Both the position numbers and the translations under genes were made by a program. A stretch of DNA of 9,713 nt from NCBI GenBank assembly GCA_020722625.1, contig DYKK01000110.1, positions 1 through 9,713 on the forward strand. Direction: 5' to 3'. Positions within the stretch are counted from its first letter, which is position 1, and the number at the start of each line of letters is the position of its first letter. The notes beneath the pieces are model-generated. The model was not told the DNA's origin. It worked only from the letters and a program-made list of their open reading frames with translations, and made no database searches. The stretch is from Anaeromyxobacter dehalogenans. Its GTDB lineage: Bacteria > Myxococcota_A > UBA9042 > DTJE01. Shown here one piece after another: positions 6,601-9,713 of this stretch.

Positions 6601-9547
6601 GGTCATTGACCCGCAGGGGTACGCGCACCCGGTCTGGAACCACATCGGCTTCGCGGAGGACAACTTCTACAACACCTTCGATTACTCGTTCCCGGTGCCG
6701 TACCCGCAGATCCTCACGTCCGGCGTGCCCATGTGCTCCCTGAACGGGGAGCAACTCGCCGGGGACTGGTACATCCGGGTGTGCGACACGGGCCCGGGGA
6801 ACGGCGGGTTCCTGCACCAGTGGTCCCTGACGTTCCGAGGCAGCAACGCCCCGGACCTGAACCCGGGCCACCGGTGCGAGGACGCGATTGACATCGGGAG
6901 CATTGACATCAACCCGGCTCAGCCGTTCTCGGGCACGACCGAGTGCTCGGTCAACATCATCCCGATGTCCGGGTGCGGGTCGTCGCCGGGGCCGGACCGG
7001 ATGTACAAGTTCTCGCTGTCCGTGCCGAAGCGCGTGACCATCACCCTGCCGCAGCCGGACCGGGACCTGATCCTCTATTTGAAGGAGACGGTGGCCGGGT
7101 CGTGCGACCCGACCGGGTCGGTCGCGTGCTCAAACTCGGCGGGGGCCGGCGGGGCGGACGAGGTGATTGACCGCCAGATCGTGACGCCGGGGACCTACTA
7201 CGTCGGCGTGGACACGAACGGCACCCCCTACGACTACGGCCCGTTCTCGTTCTCGATCCGCGTGCGCACGCTGCTGGCCGACGGCGAAGAGTGCGTGGAC
7301 CCGGTGCTGGGGCCGCAGGACCTCGACTGCCTGAGCGGCCACTGCCGCAACGGCTACTGCTGCAACCCGGGTCCCAACGGCACGAACGACTGCTGCCCGG
7401 GCGGCGAGTGGCAGGTACCGCCGGACGGGAGCGACCCGAACCCGATCAAGCAGGACCCGGACTGGGTCTCGGCCAACGCGGTCTGCCCGGCCCAGTACAA
7501 GGACGTGCCGGTCTGCGACCCGGACCCGGAGCCGGACCAGGGCGACTTCCTGAACGCCTGCCAGGGGCACCGCTACGACGCGAACTGCGTGGCCCACGTC
7601 TGCACCAAAACCTACGTGGACGACGACGTGGCCTGCGACGCGTCGGTGCTGTCGAACCGGTGCGGGCTCTACATCTCCGAGTCCTGCGGCGACGACGGAC
7701 CGTTCCCGCCCGGGGCCCAGACCGCCCCGACTTGCCTGACCTCGTGCCTGCAACCGGGGACGTCGTGCACGCAGCACTCCGACTGCGGCCAGAGCGCCCG
7801 GTGCGTGAACGGGAAGTGCGAGAACGACTCCCTGTGCGACCCGATCGCGCACTGCGACGTGGACCCGCAGGACGCGCAGAACTCGATCTGCCTGGACGAC
7901 CTCTCGGACGGCGGGGCGTGTGACGAGAACTCGGACTGCCAAAGCGGCCACTGCCAGAACGGGTACTGTTGCCAGGCCGGGGATTGCTGCCCGACGAACG
8001 ACCCGGCGGGGGCGCTGAAATGCCCGGGAACCTACACGGTGTCGCCGTCGTGCAAGGACGGACCGGGCTGCGAGGGCGAACGCAAGGACCCGGTGTGCGT
8101 GAACCACATGTGCGGGCAGGTCCTGGTGGACGATGACTGCCCGTGCGCGGGCACGCTCGCGAACAACTGCGGCCTGTACATCCCGATCTTCTGCCCGTCG
8201 GCCCCGAACCCGCCGGACCCCGACGCCCCGCCCGGCGCGTGCACGCAGTCGCCCTACCCCGTGACGGGCGGCGGCCAGAACGTGTGGCAGGCCCCGGACC
8301 CGCAGTGCCTGACCTCGTGCAACGACCACGGTCAGGGGGCCGAGAACGACGCCCTGTGCGACGACGTGGCCCACTGCGACGTGTGCACGGAGGTCAACAC
8401 GTACTGCACGGCCGCGGACGTGGCCGAGGGCAACGCGACGTGCCAGGCCGACCTGCCGTACGGGTACCCGTGCAACGAGGACGGCGACTGCAAGAACTAC
8501 GCGGACGACTCGCTCGACGGCCACTGCCAGAACGGGTACTGCTGCCTGGCGGGCGACTGCTGCGCGATCGACCTGGGCGGCTCCTGCGACCCGCAACAGT
8601 ACCCGAACGGCTGTCCGAACCGCATGGTCTGTCCGACCCCGAACCCGCCGGGCGGGTACTGGGCCGCGAGCGTGTGTGACGACCAGACGACCTGTCAGGG
8701 CCACCGGGTCGAGGCGGTCTGCAACGCGACCTTCACGTGCGGGAGCACCGACGTCCCGGACGACAGTGGGTGCACATCCGACAAGGTCGCGAACGAGTGC
8801 GGCTGGTACGTGTCCATCTTCTGCAACGGACAGGAGGACCAGACCCCGCCCACGTGCCCGACCACGTGCACGGCCGACGCGGGCTGCGACCCGAACGCCC
8901 ACTGCGACCCGCCGCCGGCGTTGACCGGGTGCGACGAACCCCTGTGCGCGCCCGACGAGCTGCTGCTCCAGCCGCAGTGCGTCTATCCCGACGGGATGTG
9001 GTCGTGCAAGTTCGACCTGGCCAACCACCCGCCGGCCTCGGACCAGCAGCCGATGATCTGCCAGCCGAGGAAGCCGAACGACTGGGCGTGCAACGAGGCC
9101 ACGGACTGCCTGTCCGGCTACTGCCAGGTCCACTTCTGCTGCGACGTGGGCGGGTGCTGCCGCGGCTGCCGGGTGACCGGCTGGGTGCCGGCGCTCGGCA
9201 ACGGCGGGACCGACGACACGTCGCAGAGCGGCGTGCGCGCGCAGAGCATCTGGGGCCAGTCCACGGCGGCCGGCTTCCTGGACGGCGCCCCGGTCTGCAA
9301 GACGGCGGGAGACGCCTGCAAGTTCGGCCCGTGGAACTCGTCGTGCCCGAGCGGTCAGGTCTGCGTCGAGATGGGTGCGGGCCAGACCGACGTGTGCATG
9401 CCCGCGGGAACGTGCACCCCCGCCTGTTCCGGCGGTCAGGTCTGCGCGCTCGTGGGCACGGGCGGAAACCTCGGCATCTACCCGACCTCGGTCCGGCCGA
9501 TCCAGGGCCCGCCCGACTCCCCGACAGGCGGAGGCGTGTCCCCATAA
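659..9547 (+). CDS. giant cysteine-rich multidomain surface lipoprotein (2962 aa)
   Basis: This is a predicted exported, probably lipid-anchored surface protein of unknown specific function. Residues 1-24 form a signal peptide: Arg at 2 and 8, a hydrophobic core, then M-G-T-G-C with candidate lipidated Cys24. A Gly/Asp/Pro linker runs to about 85. Domains in order: lamin-tail (92-265), seven six-Cys units (275-530), MAM/jelly-roll-like (531-700), beta-rich region (701-854), amidotransferase-like (855-1077), three P-domain-like folds (1142-1271, 1381-1506, 1926-2060) separated by Cys/Asp-rich segments, a PPC-like sandwich (2072-2202), and Cys-rich repeats of about 200 residues (2208-2837). My hand count gives about 240 cysteines, mostly spaced for disulfides. 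No protease, hydrolase or kinase motif and no C-terminal membrane anchor are visible. The start is set by AAGGAGG and the signal peptide. A sigma-54-type promoter lies about 160 bp upstream. The architecture suggests adhesion, matrix or cell-cell contact; the specific role is not inferable. Confidence 0.9.
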   Translation: MRLHPTWRTSVLAGVFAAMMGTGCGSSGGGGGDTGTGGSDPKTDPGTDPGTGVDVPDPGPGTDVPADLVNPDALSSAAFPLEGAPCTPPTPAVVITEVMVDPNSVADTYGEWFEVHNPGATPIDLKDWWLRSFGQTDHQVAASVVVPPGGYAVLCRNSNPSLNGGITNCAYQYTGLSLANSSDDTVEVVDPAQNTVDGIAWVATSSKHAPVGRSVALRHPFLDNASIAFPSNPDDPASWAGLNFSPSLVQYGDGDYGTPGAKNTDVWQVVEAPDCDDTEICTYDLCEAGACHHEWKSGCCHANADCNDGKYCTQDVCNTQNNTCSNNPIPNCCTQNSDCQDGNPCNYDYCFNYSCRFSSYNVVPGCCWAPDNDPATGQPWDPPEKKQQYADAQCDDKNPCTSGDFCDLQTNVCQPGQQQPACCLVNADCDDGNPCTYDSCWSNQCYHDAKPGCCVQDSDCDDGDPCTNDVCTMSSCRHLVDPNTCCPSHAWCATYHEDGNPCTDEKCLYDPGLGVKACQHVYKPLCAVTCPYVETFNAATAFQTVGWSIHDYGTTAKNNWFVDDTGTLGPDKHVLFTWNPTTVLVKSVNVSPLVDCSAAEIDTWNTTKSVYLEWRMAYDHYQAGQNVTLRVVATADGDYENGTVLWEQTSDQDIEYDIFHAAIPDDLKFATQLQVGFLVETNSTVYLDSWRFDDVKVAAGVPNNLLKVQLWRCTDASCSKMNVDPSTKIQEVVGAFPVVTMSLTDHYRYQVCYRDVDAGGYQYFGFPHADLDAGGPLDRPGFVTAVPMNGQNSCSAHAASVQAACGSAEARFLCQVDLNPQNNEAYAGVYRVGIRAFDEWDFSNKPKHSPFESLAKADILLLLPDGYLVWSPLGLNDPSALAIKAAIIASGRKAQIVTRLDTIPDLTPYSGIFATLGVHGRYHALTDAEATLLKDYLDAGGRLYLEGGEFFYTGYPQPATALHPYLKVTGTSDGASKLDGPLAGRNFVWGVDVAYSQNPLYNAWNDRIAHTPGEGGREVQHNAGGLTFATAVTYDSGSYRSIGSSVLFGGLQNGPGGDTPADLMGKYLYFLENGYPPCAQVEECEDYEVCTEDSCTGGVCDNAAIPSCVPCDDDRQCGDDQACSVAKGYCVDIACDGTAPCPVQAVAGAGEVPQNFGATPTTVAAKVTVTQPGLVRDVQVKAGAAHFYRGDVRLSLKAPDGTTVILREANPADAQQDIFETYDIGVPVATGQTLDDFIGKVLVGDWQLVAEDTNPLIYNGQLQGFRFYASFDSPSCSGPGDCNDQNLCTTDQCVGAQCVWTPTDCDDQDPCTLDGCDPATGLCTHEPLPGAGCGCARHSDCPADEVCLADGLDLVCDPVSGPPNCHCRPICDATVYGADCRTLPLASGLPTAIPDADPTGVTKTRSVTGESGVVRKAWVKVVTDHTATGDLIAKLCRGATCAFLHYLSGGSDDGFYKVFEYDPSDGPGDMTLFKGLSLNGDWTLTVSDNLGGDTGTWKAYSVYVLRTGCYQKSDCDDANPCTIDDCDVNGDEGTCTHTAVQCQPTGNPCKVRECNPANGQCELQDQADGTACEDGLYCTEDDSCQAGTCTGGPARDCSYLDGNCVVGVCDEALDSCKPQALTNGEPCDAGEPCLGGDYCDANGDCQQGTVPACPCTSDADCVDDGDKCNGILGHCNLGTGFCELSAPPVDCDATNPPLPECKVYQCIPLTGACVEKNAPNFSPCEDGLYCTVGDYCETGTCLPAVARDCSALDDKCLDGVCDEAADACVAQPKAVGTACERDGLGCTIDKCDAAGTCAFDSNVDCSWMSEECNPAICQNLGWGSYECIHDPDPDGSPCSDEGNFCTDDTCLAGACIHTVREHCQTCGPNADQPCPCGGQHSFDAGDNTCGTLDSCVGGINGAGQGLCYPTCGQPGNPAVPGTCVEAFSGVIDRPISEKNTPDTPNGCTTHKLTVSSSYQFVADALVKAEVIHTYLADLTVEVIDPQGYAHPVWNHIGFAEDNFYNTFDYSFPVPYPQILTSGVPMCSLNGEQLAGDWYIRVCDTGPGNGGFLHQWSLTFRGSNAPDLNPGHRCEDAIDIGSIDINPAQPFSGTTECSVNIIPMSGCGSSPGPDRMYKFSLSVPKRVTITLPQPDRDLILYLKETVAGSCDPTGSVACSNSAGAGGADEVIDRQIVTPGTYYVGVDTNGTPYDYGPFSFSIRVRTLLADGEECVDPVLGPQDLDCLSGHCRNGYCCNPGPNGTNDCCPGGEWQVPPDGSDPNPIKQDPDWVSANAVCPAQYKDVPVCDPDPEPDQGDFLNACQGHRYDANCVAHVCTKTYVDDDVACDASVLSNRCGLYISESCGDDGPFPPGAQTAPTCLTSCLQPGTSCTQHSDCGQSARCVNGKCENDSLCDPIAHCDVDPQDAQNSICLDDLSDGGACDENSDCQSGHCQNGYCCQAGDCCPTNDPAGALKCPGTYTVSPSCKDGPGCEGERKDPVCVNHMCGQVLVDDDCPCAGTLANNCGLYIPIFCPSAPNPPDPDAPPGACTQSPYPVTGGGQNVWQAPDPQCLTSCNDHGQGAENDALCDDVAHCDVCTEVNTYCTAADVAEGNATCQADLPYGYPCNEDGDCKNYADDSLDGHCQNGYCCLAGDCCAIDLGGSCDPQQYPNGCPNRMVCPTPNPPGGYWAASVCDDQTTCQGHRVEAVCNATFTCGSTDVPDDSGCTSDKVANECGWYVSIFCNGQEDQTPPTCPTTCTADAGCDPNAHCDPPPALTGCDEPLCAPDELLLQPQCVYPDGMWSCKFDLANHPPASDQQPMICQPRKPNDWACNEATDCLSGYCQVHFCCDVGGCCRGCRVTGWVPALGNGGTDDTSQSGVRAQSIWGQSTAAGFLDGAPVCKTAGDACKFGPWNSSCPSGQVCVEMGAGQTDVCMPAGTCTPACSGGQVCALVGTGGNLGIYPTSVRPIQGPPDSPTGGGVSP
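932..1453 (+). other. lamin-tail (LTD) domain, residues 92-265
   Basis: The stretch starts with VVITEVMVDP, has the family hallmark GEWFEVHNP in its second strand, then PPGGYAVL, and closes with YGTPGAKN, the usual end of bacterial lamin-tail domains. Secreted bacterial proteins use this immunoglobulin-like beta-sandwich as a surface module, often next to nucleases or phosphatases. Here no enzyme domain accompanies it. Confidence 0.85.
1481..2248 (+). repeat. seven tandem six-cysteine units, residues 275-530
   Basis: Seven consecutive units each carry six cysteines, with consensus C-x5-C-x4-C-x4-C-x7-CC; an example opening is DCDDGNPCTYDSC. The loops between cysteines 3 and 4 and before the CC vary, the fourth unit has a longer proline-rich lead-in, and the seventh ends C-x3-C instead of CC. 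Each unit opens with an Asp/Asn-rich loop that could bind calcium. The regular spacing implies intra-unit disulfides and an extended rod. Confidence 0.85.
2249..2758 (+). other. MAM/jelly-roll-like domain, residues 531-700
   Basis: The segment starts with VETFN, has central hydrophobic strands (VYLEWRMAYDHY, VTLRVVATADG) and ends with SWRFDDVKV. The ETF...start and the W-R-F-D-D-V-x-V finish are typical of MAM or concanavalin-like beta-sandwich modules in bacterial surface proteins, which commonly bind glycans or partner proteins. Only one cysteine is present, in sharp contrast to the flanking segment. Confidence 0.55.
3221..3889 (+). other. class-I glutamine-amidotransferase-like (Rossmann-type) domain, residues 855-1077
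   Basis: The pattern ADILLLLPDG, then AIIASGRKAQIV, SGIFATLGVHG, LKDYLDAGGRLYLEGGEFF and a closing MGKYLYFL gives alternating strands and helices as in amidotransferase-like or ThuA-like folds. The catalytic Cys of the nucleophile elbow is absent: no cysteine occurs between 855 and 1077. The domain is therefore probably structural or ligand-binding. The fold call rests on pattern recognition and needs a profile search. Confidence 0.5.
4082..4471 (+). other. P-domain-like beta-sandwich 1 (proprotein convertase type), residues 1142-1271
   Basis: The segment has the family signature HFYRGDVRLSLKAPDGTTVIL and, near the end, GDWQLVAEDT followed by a final F-R-F-Y-A strand. P-domains normally sit beside subtilisin-like or metallo-protease domains and stabilise them or help substrate contact. 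No protease catalytic motif occurs anywhere in this chain. Confidence 0.8.
4799..5176 (+). other. P-domain-like beta-sandwich 2, residues 1381-1506
   Basis: A more divergent copy shows VRKAWVKVVTDHTATGDLIAKL, then NGDWTLTVSDNLGGDTGTWKAYSVYV. The G-D-W-T-L-x-V-x-D core matches the first and third copies. Two cysteines (K-L-C-R-G-A-T-C) occupy the position where copy 1 has the PDGT hairpin and could form a local disulfide. Confidence 0.7.
5372..5506 (+). repeat. 45-residue internal duplication, copy 1 (residues 1572-1616)
   Basis: CEDGLYC opens a 45-residue, eight-cysteine module ending in GVCDEALDSC. The same module recurs 152 residues later at 5828..5962 with every cysteine in register, no gaps, and 29 of 45 identical residues by my alignment. 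This is the clearest recent duplication inside the fourth Cys/Asp-rich block (residues 1509-1923, about 60 cysteines). Confidence 0.8.
5828..5962 (+). repeat. 45-residue internal duplication, copy 2 (residues 1724-1768)
   Basis: This second copy again opens with CEDGLYC and ends in GVCDEAADAC, with the same length and cysteine positions as 5372..5506. Between the copies lie further, more divergent Cys-rich units, so the duplicated block was probably about 150 residues long with only this part well conserved. Confidence 0.8.
6434..6838 (+). other. P-domain-like beta-sandwich 3, residues 1926-2060
   Basis: IHTYLADLTVEVIDPQGYAH corresponds to the H-T-Y-x-x-D-L hallmark, and LAGDWYIRVCDTGPGNGG followed by a W-S-L-T-F strand forms the conserved C-terminal half. 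It is the best match of the three after copy 1 and is followed by a short Pro-rich joint and the PPC-like domain. Confidence 0.75.
6872..7264 (+). other. PPC-like beta-sandwich, residues 2072-2202
   Basis: The domain starts RCEDAIDIG, contains a Gly/Thr strand (FSGTTEC), PDRMYKFSLSVPKRVTITL, then GTYYVGVDTNG. This is the usual layout of bacterial pre-peptidase C-terminal-like domains of secreted proteins. Five cysteines, more than usual for this fold, suggest extra disulfides. Confidence 0.6.
7280..9169 (+). repeat. about 3.5 tandem cysteine-rich repeats of roughly 200 residues (residues 2208-2837)
   Basis: The anchor S/D-G-H-C-x-N-G-Y-C-C occurs at 7334..7363, 7943..7972 and 8516..8545, with a weaker copy (SGYCQVHFCC) at 9113..9142; successive spacings are 203, 191 and 199 residues. 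Within each period the same motifs recur in order: C-x-G-H/E-R, V-x-D-D, N-x-C-G-L/W-Y-x-x-x-F/S-C (7655, 8162, 8792), T-C/S-C pairs and A-H-C-D. The last period stops after the anchor and is followed by a different tail with S-G-Q-V-C motifs. No characterised function is known to me. Confidence 0.8.
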
Positions 9548-9552
9548 CATTT

Positions 9553-9574
9553 CGGGAACGCGACCACGTTTCCG
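9553..9574 (+). terminator. weak hairpin after the giant gene
   Basis: CGGGAACG pairs with CGTTTCCG (one G-T wobble) around the 6-nt loop CGACCA, 5 nt after the TAA. A second small hairpin (GGGGA/TCCCC, 9582..9596) follows. Neither has a T-tract, so intrinsic termination is doubtful. They may be transcript-end structures. Confidence 0.3.
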
Positions 9575-9645
9575 CCCCCTTGGGGACGCGATCCCCTGCG
9601 CGCGTCACCCGCGCCCTCGCGCCCCCTCCCCGTTTCCGCTTCCGT

Positions 9646-9651
9646 TACAAT
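9646..9651 (+). promoter_or_regulatory. possible -10 element for the downstream gene
   Basis: TACAAT differs from TATAAT at one base and lies in an otherwise very GC-rich stretch, 29 nt before the ATG at 9681. No convincing -35 hexamer is present at 16-18 bp spacing, and there is no extended -10 TG. If real, it would be a housekeeping-type promoter and make the next gene independent of the giant gene. Confidence 0.4.
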
Positions 9652-9680
9652 GACGCCATCTCGAACCCAGAGGTCCCGGG

Positions 9681-9713
9681 ATGTCGAGGACGAGGCTCGC
9701 GACGGTGGGGCTG
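9681..9713 (+). CDS. start of a downstream gene (partial, 11 codons)
   Basis: ATG at 9681 is preceded by AGAGG at 9669..9673 with a 7-nt spacer and reads MSRTRLATVGL to the window edge. Two early arginines followed by a hydrophobic run could be the start of a signal peptide. The frame is consistent with the GC-ending codon habit. Product unknown, and the start is tentative with so few codons visible. Confidence 0.5.
   Translation, partial: MSRTRLATVGL

Noticed and set aside
773..6871. 2032-codon open frame on the reverse strand, and a similar 806-codon one at 7130..9550
   Set aside because: Both are in exact codon register with the forward gene. They stay open because the forward gene almost never uses TTA, CTA or TCA (TCA only at 773 and 7130 in that range). 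The translations are Arg/Val/Ala-rich low complexity with no domain, while the forward frame has clear domains.
9375..9547. Frameshift truncating the last Cys-rich unit of the giant protein
   Set aside because: The protein ends without the expected further cysteines, but neither alternative frame continues a Cys/Asp-rich pattern past 9450, so there is no support for a frameshift.

Overview
The window is dominated by a single gene: a forward-strand CDS at 659..9547 encoding a giant, cysteine-rich, multidomain surface protein of 2962 residues with a lipoprotein-type N-terminus. Third codon positions are almost always G or C. The extreme GC richness, the Gly/Asp/Pro linker after the signal peptide and the mix of lamin-tail, P-domain and Asp/Cys-rich modules all suggest a Myxococcota/'deltaproteobacterial' genome or a relative. 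A planctomycete-like source cannot be excluded, because the heptad repeat at 102..129 resembles intergenic repeats I remember from such genomes. No rRNA, tRNA, transposase or CRISPR array is visible.

Region 1..658 has no convincing complete gene. It may begin with the last codons of an upstream gene (stop 72..74). It then holds a perfect 13-bp inverted repeat (71..101), a heptad repeat (102..129), a 9-bp-stem hairpin (209..243), and two copies of a cassette made of a 13-bp direct repeat followed by a degenerate CTGNCN hexamer tract (258..333 and 394..458). A strong sigma-54-type promoter match (482..498) comes next, followed by a leader of about 150 nt. That leader carries a possible 16-codon ORF (612..662) whose stop overlaps the ATG of the giant gene, and a strong Shine-Dalgarno (648..654).

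From N to C the giant protein has: a lipoprotein signal and low-complexity linker; a lamin-tail domain; seven consecutive six-cysteine units; a MAM/jelly-roll-like domain; a beta-rich region; a class-I-amidotransferase-like domain with no recognisable nucleophile; three P-domain-like beta-sandwiches separated by Cys/Asp-rich segments; a PPC-like beta-sandwich; and about 3.5 tandem repeats of roughly 200 residues anchored on an S-G-H-C-x-N-G-Y-C-C motif. I see no catalytic domain. The likely role is a cell-surface, disulfide-stabilised adhesion or scaffold protein; this is inferred from architecture and not from a characterised homologue.

Region 9548..9713 holds two weak hairpins, a -10-like TACAAT, a Shine-Dalgarno and the first 11 codons of another gene on the same strand.
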